NCBI GenBank assembly: GCA_945874755.1
Contig: CAMCHR010000018.1
Location: forward strand, 1 to 33,216
Direction: 5' to 3'
DNA from: Chitinophaga pinensis
Lineage (GTDB): Bacteria; Bacteroidota; Bacteroidia; Chitinophagales; Chitinophagaceae
Length of the DNA: 33,216 nt
Shown here: positions 7,866 through 14,174 of the stretch, piece after piece
Layout: each line of letters begins with the position of its first letter
Position numbering within the stretch: position 1 is the stretch's first letter
Position numbers and translations under genes: made by a program
Notes under the pieces: generated by a model
Databases searched by the model: none
Told to the model about the DNA's origin: nothing
What the model saw: only the letters and a program-made list of their open reading frames with translations

Positions 7866-8708
7866 ATGAAGCCATTATTTGAGGATATCGTAAAAAAAAG
7901 AGGGCAACATTCCTTTGTCGCATTTGAAATACAACAAGATAAACTTGAATTTTTCTGGCACTATCATCCAGAATATGAGCTTACACTAATTGTAAACGGG
8001 AAGGGCAGCAGATTAATTGGTGACAGTCATGCATATTTTGAAAGTGGCGACCTGGTACTTATTGGACCAAGTTTACCTCACACTTGGGTAAGCAATGGTG
8101 CAATTAAAGGAAAATGTGAAGCTATTGTCATACAGTTTTCGGTAGAATTTATTGAACGATTTACAAGACTTGGTGAATTAAGTTCTATTAATAAATTACT
8201 ACTGTGTTCTAAGCAAGGAATATCAATTAATGAAAATAAATCTAAGGCATTAAAAGAATTAATCAAAAAGCTGCCAGCAAAAGAAGGTATTGAAAAGATT
8301 ACTGACTTGATTCATATTCTTGATGAACTTTCTAAATCAAAAATAACACCACTTGCATCTTCACTATATCAACCGCTTAAAGGAAGTGAAAATGAAAAAC
8401 GAATTAATTTAGTTTGTACCTATATCCAACAACATACCACAGAAGTATTAACGATACATAAGGCGGCCGCGCTCATTCATCTTTCTCCAAGTGCTTTTTG
8501 TAAATTCTTTAAAAGAATTACAGGAAAAACATTTTCCGACTATGTTAATGAAATAAGAATCGCAAATGTGTGCAATGATTTATTAGCAACAGACAAGCAA
8601 GTGGCAGAAATTGCGTATGAAAATGGATTTGAAACACTCACTTATTTTAATCGCATTTTTTTAAAGAAGAAAAATATGCGACCTAGTAATTATAGAAAAC
8701 TGTATTAA
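7866..8708 (+). CDS. AraC family transcriptional regulator
   Basis: A 280-residue regulator with an N-terminal cupin-like sensor (FWHYHPEYELTLIVNG, then LIGPSLPHTW) and a C-terminal AraC/XylS double helix-turn-helix from about residue 181 to the end, including LTIHKAAALIHLSPSAFCKF and the second-helix signature VAEIAYENGFETLTYFNRIF. It is transcribed away from the PhyH-isomerase-GH13 genes and is the obvious candidate to control them in response to a sugar. It is the only regulator inside the tRNA-bounded segment. The ligand is unknown. Confidence 0.93.
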   Translation: MKPLFEDIVKKRGQHSFVAFEIQQDKLEFFWHYHPEYELTLIVNGKGSRLIGDSHAYFESGDLVLIGPSLPHTWVSNGAIKGKCEAIVIQFSVEFIERFTRLGELSSINKLLLCSKQGISINENKSKALKELIKKLPAKEGIEKITDLIHILDELSKSKITPLASSLYQPLKGSENEKRINLVCTYIQQHTTEVLTIHKAAALIHLSPSAFCKFFKRITGKTFSDYVNEIRIANVCNDLLATDKQVAEIAYENGFETLTYFNRIFLKKKNMRPSNYRKLY

Positions 8709-8721
8709 AAATAGGTGACAT

Positions 8722-8775
8722 TACCGCCAGAAACCATCATAATAAGGTGGTATATGAATGGGGATGCGTAGCCCA
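8722..8775 (+). repeat. Degenerate tRNA-Ile 3' half with shared flank
   Basis: The core TACCGCCAGAAACCATCATA and the following ATAAGGTGGT match the stretch around 8914-8945 (TGCCACCAGAAACCCTCATA, then ATCAGGGGGT) at most positions, including the flank that is not part of the tRNA. Similarity fades after the anticodon arm but a final GCCCA remains. It looks like an older, eroded att-type copy. Confidence 0.5.
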
Positions 8776-8787
8776 TTATTGATTGGG

Positions 8788-8873
8788 GTAAGTTTTGGCC
8801 AGGTTCCGGGCCAGGTTTTCACCAAAAACGGGTTAAAAGAGGTGAAATATGAGAAATATAAATCTACTTCAAT
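8788..8873 (+). repeat. Dispersed repeat C, copy 2
   Basis: Contains GGCCAGGTTCC then GGGCCAGGTTTTCACC, AAAAACGGGTTAAAAGAGGTGAA and a tail ending AAATCTACTTCAAT. The block order matches copy 1 at 2717-2790, where the tail reads AAATCTATTTCAAT. As at copy 1, it directly follows a tRNA-like copy. Confidence 0.6.
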
Positions 8874-8928
8874 CTTGTATCCTATTGATTATCAATAAAT
8901 GAAAAGGTATGGAATGCCACCAGAAACC

Positions 8929-8971
8929 CTCATAATCAGGGGGTCCCTGGATCATGCCCAGGTGGGCCCAC
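8929..8971 (+). repeat. Right copy of 43-bp direct repeat (attR-like tRNA relic)
   Basis: Identical over 43 bases to 2630-2672 (anticodon loop to one base past the discriminator of tRNA-Ile). The 5' half of a tRNA is absent, being replaced by CCACCAGAAACC, so this cannot make a tRNA. It is what integration at the upstream tRNA would leave at the far end. Confidence 0.75.
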
Positions 8972-8990
8972 AGCCGAAAGGAAGATTTTC

Positions 8991-9025
8991 AAGGGTTTAT
9001 GCTGTCAAAGGCGTAGACCCTTTTT
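8991..9025 (+). terminator. Hairpin family A, copy 1
   Basis: AAGGGTTTATGC (8991-9002) pairs with GCGTAGACCCTT (9011-9022) around the loop TGTCAAAG, followed by TTTTT. It lies 20 bases after the tRNA relic, where the terminator of the original tRNA gene would be expected. Close copies lie at 12010, 27046 and 30489. Confidence 0.7.
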
Positions 9026-9191
9026 GTTTGGGGTAATTCTCGACCAAAATTTGCACCTCAAACTCTAAGAATAGGTTGAATGGAGGGGAAAAGATGGAAT
9101 TGTTGAGAACAGATTAAAATATGAACAGATTTTATAAAATTTAAACTAGGTAATAAATCACTTAAATTCGCCATTCTAGAAATATTTTATT

Positions 9192-10802
9192 ATGTGTGGA
9201 ATTTTAGCCATTATTGGAAACGGAATGGATCAAGAATTAGTTAAGTCTCTTTCAAAAAGAATGGCTCATCGTGGACCAGACGAAAGTGATATGATTATTA
9301 CTGAAAATGGAAGCATCCTTTCTCATGAGAGATTATCAATTATAGACTTGCATACTGGTAAGCAACCAATTAAAGGGACCACGACTGCCTATATGATTCA
9401 TAATGGTGAAATATATAATCATCAAAAGTTAAGAGATGGAATATTGAAGGACCATACTTTTAGGACGCATTCTGATTCTGAAGTAATCGTTCACCTTTAC
9501 GAGGAGTTTGGTTATGATTTTTGCAATATATTGGATGGTGATTGGGTTTTTGTTGTGGTTGATGGATCTGATTTTATCGCAGGAAGAGATCCAATGGGTG
9601 TAAAGCCTTTATACTATGGGTTTGATGCTTCTGGTCGTATGTATTTTGCTTCGGAAATGAAATCTATAGCAGATCAGTGCAAGACATTTTCTGCATTTCC
9701 TCCTGGACATTATTATACGCCCAAAACTGGATTTGTCAAATACTATTCCCCTGTATATGAAGATTTTTCAAAAGCGACAAAGGAATTAGATTTAGATTTA
9801 ATTAGAGCGTCACTTATCGAATCAACAAAGAAGCGATTAATGAGTGATGCGCCAATTGGTGTGTTACTTTCAGGAGGATTAGATTCATCATTAACTTCTG
9901 CCATAGCTGCTAGATTATTAGCAGAGCATGGTAAAAAACTTCTTTCATTTTCAATTGGATTAGACGCAGAAGCACCTGATGCAAAAGCAGCCCGAAAAGT
10001 AGCTGAATTTATTGGAACTGAACACCATGAAATTCATTTCACGATTGAACAAGGAATAGAAATATTAGAAAAATTAATTTGGCATTTAGAAACCTATGAT
10101 GTCACCTCTATTCGCGCTAGTACTCCTATGTATTTTCTTTCAAAAGCTATTTCCGAGAAAGGAATTAAAGTAGTATTGTCTGGTGAGGGTGCTGACGAAA
10201 TTTTTGGGGGTTATTTGTACTTTAGAAATGCCCCTTCCTCAGAAGAATTTCAAAAAGAAACAATTGAACGTGTTCAAAACTTATTTACTGCCGATTTACT
10301 TCGAGCGGACAAATCTACCATGGCGCACGGTATAGAAGCGCGTGTACCTTTTTTAGATAAGGCATTTTTAGAAATGGCTTTACAAATTAAGCCAGAAGAG
10401 AAGCAACCTAAAACCTATGATGGGATAGAAAAATACATACTTAGAAAAGCCTTTGATACGCATGATAAACCCTATTTACCTTCTGAAGTATTATGGAGAC
10501 AAAAAGAACAATTTTCTGATGGGGTAGGCTACAATTGGATTGATCAACTTATTGAATATTGTAGTTCCAAGGTATCGGACGAGCAATTAGAGCAGGCTGG
10601 CCAACAATTTCCTTACAATACGCCAACCACAAAAGAAGCTTATTATTACAGAACTATTTTCCATCAATACTTTCCTCAAATTAGTTCAGCGGAAACAGTG
10701 CGTAAATGGATACCTAAATGGCAGGAAAATCAAGATCCAAGTGGAAGAGCCAATACCGCTCACATTCAATCAGATGTTCAGATTGCAACTTCAAAAAAAT
10801 AA
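9192..10802 (+). CDS. asnB: Asparagine synthase (glutamine-hydrolysing)
   Basis: Makes asparagine from aspartate, ATP and glutamine in the cytoplasm. The N-terminal class II glutaminase starts directly with the catalytic Cys2 (MCGILAIIGN), followed by MAHRGPD and NGEIYNH. The synthetase domain carries the PP-loop SGGLDSS at 227-233 and the downstream SGEGADEIFGGY motif. At 536 residues it is near the usual length of AsnB (about 550). The start is fixed by the need for Cys at position 2. It lies alone, immediately outside the tRNA-bounded segment, and has no obvious operon partner. Confidence 0.96.
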   Translation: MCGILAIIGNGMDQELVKSLSKRMAHRGPDESDMIITENGSILSHERLSIIDLHTGKQPIKGTTTAYMIHNGEIYNHQKLRDGILKDHTFRTHSDSEVIVHLYEEFGYDFCNILDGDWVFVVVDGSDFIAGRDPMGVKPLYYGFDASGRMYFASEMKSIADQCKTFSAFPPGHYYTPKTGFVKYYSPVYEDFSKATKELDLDLIRASLIESTKKRLMSDAPIGVLLSGGLDSSLTSAIAARLLAEHGKKLLSFSIGLDAEAPDAKAARKVAEFIGTEHHEIHFTIEQGIEILEKLIWHLETYDVTSIRASTPMYFLSKAISEKGIKVVLSGEGADEIFGGYLYFRNAPSSEEFQKETIERVQNLFTADLLRADKSTMAHGIEARVPFLDKAFLEMALQIKPEEKQPKTYDGIEKYILRKAFDTHDKPYLPSEVLWRQKEQFSDGVGYNWIDQLIEYCSSKVSDEQLEQAGQQFPYNTPTTKEAYYYRTIFHQYFPQISSAETVRKWIPKWQENQDPSGRANTAHIQSDVQIATSKK

Positions 10803-10831
10803 TTCGTAAATACCATTATCTTTTTTTTAAC

Positions 10832-10932
10832 TACACATTTTAACTATTGAGGAAGCAACGCAAGTAATAGGATCTTCATTAGAATATAAAATTACAGAAA
10901 TCCTAGACCCTCAAGTGAAATTGTGGCAATGA
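10832..10932 (+). pseudogene. Possible gene-end remnant (weak)
   Basis: A short stretch can be read as LTIEEATQVIGSSLEYKITE and about ten further residues before a TGA at 10930-10932. It has protein-like composition but no start codon, and a stop lies just upstream. It could be the tail of a deleted gene or chance. I do not recognise a family. Confidence 0.2.
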
Positions 10933-10970
10933 TTAAAAACTTGCTCTTTTAGAGGGAAGAAAGACTTTTA

Positions 10971-11606
10971 TTATACAATCTTATTGACGGCAGCGACAAA
11001 GCGTTGACATTTTTCTGAAACTGTTCCTTGCTCATAATCTGTGATGCGCACTTTTACAAAATTGTAATGGACATGTATTTCTGGATGATGGTCTTGATCT
11101 ATGGCTATTTGCATCACTTGATTCGTGAATAAGACTACCTCATTGTAGTTGTCAAACTTAAAAGTCTTTTCTAATTTGTTATTCAATTCAGTCCAATGCA
11201 TAGCCGTCATAGGCGCATATTCAAACTTTATTAATTCATCCAAGGATATATATTCTAAGGTTTTAATATGCGTGGCTTTTAATATAATAGGAGGCGCGAC
11301 ACCAGCTTGATAGGCTTCGATCCATCTAGACACACAAAGGCACCATTTGTCTCCATCCACCAACCCTATAAAATTAGTAGGTGGGTAGTCCATTGTTAAA
11401 TCATTGCCCCTGCTTTTTGAAAATTGTAAAAATGCATCAGTCACAACCGCACAAACAGTATGGGTGCCCCTATCATTTATGCCTGTGTTACAGCAGCCGT
11501 CTCTGTATGCTCCAGTCATTGGGCTTATCCCACAAACCATTAATGGTTCGTTGAAAACATTTAGTGCTTCGTTCATTGGTTTGTTATTCTTATGGTTAGA
11601 AATCAT
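10971..11606 (-). CDS. DUF2237 domain fused to pterin-4a-carbinolamine dehydratase-like domain
   Basis: A 211-residue two-domain protein. Residues about 15-118 match DUF2237: PMTGAYRDGCCNTGINDRGT, HTVCAVVTDAFLQFSKSRGN and WCLCVSRW, with conserved Cys/Gly. Residues about 130-211 match pterin-4a-carbinolamine dehydratase (PCD), which recycles the pterin cofactor of aromatic amino acid hydroxylases; the DHHPE box (His173, His174) and Tyr181 are present. The third catalytic position, usually His in a THD-type box, is Tyr191 (RITDYEQG), so activity may be altered. A phenylalanine hydroxylase lies about 10 kb away. A second ATG at 11576 would remove ten residues. DUF2237 has no known function that I can name. 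Confidence 0.8.
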   Translation of the reverse strand: MISNHKNNKPMNEALNVFNEPLMVCGISPMTGAYRDGCCNTGINDRGTHTVCAVVTDAFLQFSKSRGNDLTMDYPPTNFIGLVDGDKWCLCVSRWIEAYQAGVAPPIILKATHIKTLEYISLDELIKFEYAPMTAMHWTELNNKLEKTFKFDNYNEVVLFTNQVMQIAIDQDHHPEIHVHYNFVKVRITDYEQGTVSEKCQRFVAAVNKIV

Positions 11607-11673
11607 AATCTAGCTTTATAATGGCTATCATATAAAAAAAGTGTAAGATACCAATATAGCAAGATAAAAATGT

Positions 11674-11681
11674 TATATTTG
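11674..11681 (+). promoter_or_regulatory. -7 box of the small membrane protein pair
   Basis: TATATTTG fits TAnnTTTG exactly and ends 15 bases before the ATG at 11697. It overlaps the upstream part of the open frame, which argues that the true start is 11697 and not 11670. Confidence 0.5.
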
Positions 11682-11696
11682 GTAAAAATAAGATTC

Positions 11697-11873
11697 ATGT
11701 TTAAGAAATTTACAACAACTGATATATTAATGTTTGTATCTGCATTCCTGTCTTTGATATTTTCGGAAATTTTATGGTTTAGCGGAGATAGAGAGGCTGG
11801 TATATTTATAGGGATTTGGGTTCCTTCTATTATGGGATTTGCCATTTATTTAAAACTAATTAATAAAGATTAA
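11697..11873 (+). CDS. Small two-helix membrane protein
   Basis: A 58-residue hypothetical protein beginning MFKKFTTTDILMFVSAFLSL. Two hydrophobic helices (about residues 9-25 and 34-52) are separated by a short polar turn (WFSGDREAG), and the C-terminus is charged (KLINKD). An upstream in-frame start at 11670 is unlikely because a promoter -7 box lies between the two. The next small gene starts one base after its stop, so the two are surely coupled. I recognise the style of this protein as common in Bacteroidota but know no function. Confidence 0.6.
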   Translation: MFKKFTTTDILMFVSAFLSLIFSEILWFSGDREAGIFIGIWVPSIMGFAIYLKLINKD

Positions 11874-11874
11874 C

Positions 11875-11970
11875 ATGACTGACATCATACCTTACTTTGC
11901 CGCAGTTATTACTATTCTATTTGGCGTTGGTTTTGTCCTTGCTTTAAATAAATACAAAGGTTATAAGTAA
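11875..11970 (+). CDS. 31-residue single-helix membrane microprotein
   Basis: Begins MTDIIPYFAAVITILFGVGF and ends in a basic tail (LNKYKGYK). It has one membrane helix with a likely N-out/C-in arrangement by the positive-inside rule. Its ATG lies one base after the stop of the preceding small membrane gene, and hairpin family A copy 2 follows 40 bases later, so a two-gene transcript with its own promoter and terminator is likely. Such peptides often stabilise larger membrane complexes; which one is unknown. The call rests on coupling and composition only. Confidence 0.5.
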   Translation: MTDIIPYFAAVITILFGVGFVLALNKYKGYK

Positions 11971-12009
11971 CTCTTTGAGTTTTGATAATACCTTCTTTAT
12001 AACATTATT

Positions 12010-12046
12010 AAGGGTTTATGCTGTCAAAGGCATAGGCCCTTTTTTA
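12010..12046 (+). terminator. Hairpin family A, copy 2
   Basis: AAGGGTTTATGC (12010-12021), loop TGTCAAAG, GCATAGGCCCTT (12030-12041), then further T. It follows the microprotein pair. The loop is identical to copy 1, and even the bases after the T run (ATTTGGTGTAA) resemble copy 1 (GTTTGGGGTAA). Confidence 0.75.
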
Positions 12047-12097
12047 TTTGGTGTAAAATTGCAAACATTATCTTATTTTCATCTATAAAATTAAAAT

Positions 12098-12673
12098 ATG
12101 GAAGTACATCACCCACACCACCCAACGCATAAAAAGAAATGGTCCGAATACATTCTTGAATTTTTTATGCTCTTTGTTTTTTTATTATTAAATATGTACT
12201 GTCAAGCACAAAGTCCAGAAGAAAATTTAAAAGCACTTGGTATAACACTTCCTAAACTAAAGGCTCCTATTGCGAACTACGTAAATTATGTTAGAACAGG
12301 GAACTTGATTTATTTTTCAGGTACCGGACCTGCTGTAGAAGGTCAAGGGTATATTAAAGGGAAATTGGGAAAAGACATGACGATTGAACAAGGCAGAGAA
12401 GCAGCAAGAATTACCGGAATCAATATGATTGCTAATTTAAAGAATGCTATTGGGGATTTGAATAAAGTAAAAAGAATTGTGAAGGTATTGGGCATGGTCA
12501 ATAGTACCGAAGACTTTACCGATCAACCAAAAGTAATGAATGGATTTTCGGACTTAATGGTGGCTGTATTTGGAGAAAAGGGCAAGCATGCCAGATCGGC
12601 TGTTGGGATGGCCGCACTTCCACTAAATATGGCTGTTGAAGTTGAAATGATTGTGGAAGTGGAAGAGGAATAA
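12098..12673 (+). CDS. RidA/YjgF-like protein with membrane-type N-terminus
   Basis: A 191-residue protein. Residues about 39-190 form a YjgF/YER057c/UK114-like domain of the longer subgroup: FSGTGPA, a helix rich in GREAARITGINMIANLKNAI, and the C-terminal signature with Arg166 (KHARSAVGMAALPLNMAVEV), the residue that binds carboxylates in RidA enamine deaminases. The first 35 residues are unlike RidA: a His-rich start (MEVHHPHHPTHKKKW) then a hydrophobic helix and CQAQ, which resembles the N-terminus of an unrelated membrane protein family of Bacteroidota. An internal Met24 could start a normal signal peptide. It is probably exported or membrane-anchored. Confidence 0.75.
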   Translation: MEVHHPHHPTHKKKWSEYILEFFMLFVFLLLNMYCQAQSPEENLKALGITLPKLKAPIANYVNYVRTGNLIYFSGTGPAVEGQGYIKGKLGKDMTIEQGREAARITGINMIANLKNAIGDLNKVKRIVKVLGMVNSTEDFTDQPKVMNGFSDLMVAVFGEKGKHARSAVGMAALPLNMAVEVEMIVEVEEE

Positions 12674-12736
12674 TTTTTTTCAGTTTGACCTATATGCTAA
12701 AAGCTTAAGAGTCAAATACTTCAAATAATACCCCCC

Positions 12737-12800
12737 TGACAGGTTCTCTGCCAGATTATCAAGAAAATGGGTTAAAAGAGGTGAGATATAAATATATATT
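12737..12800 (+). repeat. Dispersed repeat C, copy 3
   Basis: Reads GACAGGTTCTCTGCCAGATT, ATCAAGAAAATGGGTTAAAA and GAGGTGAGATATAAATATAT. It aligns block by block with copy 2 at 8788-8873 (the GGGTTAAAAGAGGTGA core is identical) but is more decayed at the 5' end. No tRNA-like sequence is next to it. Confidence 0.55.
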
Positions 12801-12847
12801 AAAAAAATAATCTATATTTCATATACATTCATCAAATAAAAACGATT

Positions 12848-13462
12848 ATGAAAAAGATTTTAGTAACCGGATTATTAAGTATTGGCTTATTTTTCCAATT
12901 AAGTGCCCAAACCAAATTTAGTTTTCAGGGTGGCGTGAATCTAATGAAACTGAAAACTACAATTAGTGGTTTATCCCTTGCATTTAATTCAGAAGCTTCT
13001 TTAAATGCAGGTTTGATTGCTGATTTTCAAGGTTCAGGTACATTTAATGTACGAAGCGGTTTGTTGTACAATAGCTATGCAAGTAGTTTATCCATTTTAT
13101 CCATGGGTGGTGATAAAAATACACAATATGTAAATTATCTAAGTATACCCTTGTTAGGAAGATTAAAAATTTCAGATAAATTATATGGATTTGCGGGTCC
13201 CCAGTTTAGTTATCTTATGAGTGCAAAAGCTAAATTTGATAATGGAGATTCAGAGGATACTAAAAATGAATTGGAAAGCATTAATTTCTCAGGGTTATTT
13301 GGTGCTGAGTACCAATTTTCTGATAAATTCAGATTAGGTGTAAGTTACACTGCAGGTTTAAGTAAAGTCAATAAAGAAACTGAAATGACTGAAGGTCTTG
13401 ATGCTGGATCTGCTAAATCTAGCTTTAACGGCTTCAATTTTAATATTGGTTTTTCATTTTAA
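12848..13462 (+). CDS. PorT-like outer-membrane beta-barrel protein
   Basis: A 204-residue protein with a signal peptide (MKKILVTGLLSIGLFFQLSAQ) and a pattern of amphipathic strands, including FSFQGGVNLMKLK, YLSIPLLGRLKI and FGAEYQFSDKFRLGVSYTAG, with a terminal strand FNFNIGFSF ending in Phe, as is normal for barrels inserted by BAM. It belongs to the broad PorT/OMP_b-brl group with no enzymatic motif. It stands between repeat C copy 3 and a perfect 16-bp terminator stem. A near-match promoter box, TATATTTC, lies at 12813-12820. Confidence 0.85.
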   Translation: MKKILVTGLLSIGLFFQLSAQTKFSFQGGVNLMKLKTTISGLSLAFNSEASLNAGLIADFQGSGTFNVRSGLLYNSYASSLSILSMGGDKNTQYVNYLSIPLLGRLKISDKLYGFAGPQFSYLMSAKAKFDNGDSEDTKNELESINFSGLFGAEYQFSDKFRLGVSYTAGLSKVNKETEMTEGLDAGSAKSSFNGFNFNIGFSF

Positions 13463-13471
13463 TTGCTACAC

Positions 13472-13513
13472 AACTACTATAAGGGTTTAAATTAACCCTT
13501 ATAGTAGTTTTTA
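13472..13513. terminator. Strong bidirectional terminator
   Basis: AACTACTATAAGGGTT (13472-13487) and its exact complement AACCCTTATAGTAGTT (13494-13509) form a perfect 16-bp stem with the 6-base loop TAAATT, followed by T on the plus strand. It lies between the barrel gene and the convergent SOUL gene and may serve both. Confidence 0.9.
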
Positions 13514-13560
13514 TTAGGCACTATAAAAAATAGTTACTTATTTTTAAATTTCATCTTTGT

Positions 13561-14154
13561 CTATTCTTTCCATTCTACAGGGATGATCACTTCGTTGGTT
13601 CTTCCAATAAATTGGAATGGCGCATCGTACCCTAAAAAGTAAAATCCTTCTTTTCTGATAATATTTTTTTGTTTCAACATGGCAGCAAGCTGATCCCGAT
13701 AGATGGCTATTTTTTCATCATTAGCGTATCCACCAAAGCTGATTGCTGCAAAATAAGTTGGTTCAGATTTTTTAATTTCTATTTGAGTGTCATTAGGAGT
13801 TGGCAATGCTTTTTCATTGTATTTTTGAGGCATCACAAAACTCATGCTTGAGCCCTTGTCAGTAATACGCATGATCACTGGCGCTGTCATAGCAATACTT
13901 TCTTTTTCTTGATTACCTCCAAAAATGAATTTTGCTAGTTTATTAAAGCCCGAACTAGCAACTGATTTATAATTGGTCGCTTTTGAATAAACGGTGGCCA
14001 TTGTCGCAGAAGGATAAAACCTGATTTCAAATCCGGCTTCTTTTTTTACCACTCTATAAGCTTGCTTCTCTGTTTTAACCACATTTATAATCTTAAATGA
14101 TTGGAAGATCAAATAAATACCTATCAACAATAATGATATATAAACTGCTTTCAT
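13561..14154 (-). CDS. SOUL family heme-binding protein
   Basis: A 197-residue protein with an N-terminal hydrophobic segment (VYISLLLIGIYLIFQSF) that is either a membrane anchor or an uncleaved signal. The SOUL/HBP domain follows: FEIRFYPSATMATV, the MTAPVIMRI motif, MSFVMPQKY, YFAAISFGGYA and the C-terminal FIGRTNEVIIPVEW. SOUL proteins bind heme or tetrapyrrole loosely, and their bacterial role is poorly known. It begins 20 bases after the stop of the adjacent barrel gene on the same strand, so the two are likely cotranscribed. Confidence 0.9.
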   Translation of the reverse strand: MKAVYISLLLIGIYLIFQSFKIINVVKTEKQAYRVVKKEAGFEIRFYPSATMATVYSKATNYKSVASSGFNKLAKFIFGGNQEKESIAMTAPVIMRITDKGSSMSFVMPQKYNEKALPTPNDTQIEIKKSEPTYFAAISFGGYANDEKIAIYRDQLAAMLKQKNIIRKEGFYFLGYDAPFQFIGRTNEVIIPVEWKE

Positions 14155-14174
14155 AAAAAATTATAATTAAACAA

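Larger units (their letters stand above)
2672..8971. mobile_element. Putative integrated carbohydrate cassette at tRNA-Ile(CAU), no integrase
   Basis: The segment lies between the two exact 43-bp tRNA-derived direct repeats. It holds a single functional unit: four sugar/glucan-related genes on the minus strand and one divergent AraC regulator. Just inside the left repeat is a terminator-like hairpin, then a 70-bp repeat that is found again near the right end next to a second, decayed tRNA-like copy. No integrase, excisionase, relaxase or phage gene is present, so it would have to be a decayed island, a satellite mobilised in trans, or the remains of a larger element. Seen: the repeats and gene layout. 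Inferred: mobility. Confidence 0.45.
8709..9191. other. 483-bp non-coding junction with tRNA relics and repeats
   Basis: No credible gene was found here. In order it holds a decayed tRNA-like copy (8722-8775), dispersed repeat C copy 2 (about 8788-8873), the exact 43-bp tRNA relic (8929-8971), hairpin family A copy 1 (8991-9025), and about 165 bases of AT-rich sequence upstream of asnB. A weak promoter-like box (TAAATTCG, one mismatch to TAnnTTTG) lies about 25 bases before asnB. Confidence 0.6.

Noticed and set aside
2672..8971. Prophage or conjugative element in the tRNA-bounded segment
   Set aside because: No integrase, structural, replication, relaxase or transfer gene was found; all five genes are metabolic or regulatory.
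8722..8971. A second functional tRNA gene
   Set aside because: Both copies lack the 5' acceptor strand and D arm, so no cloverleaf can form.
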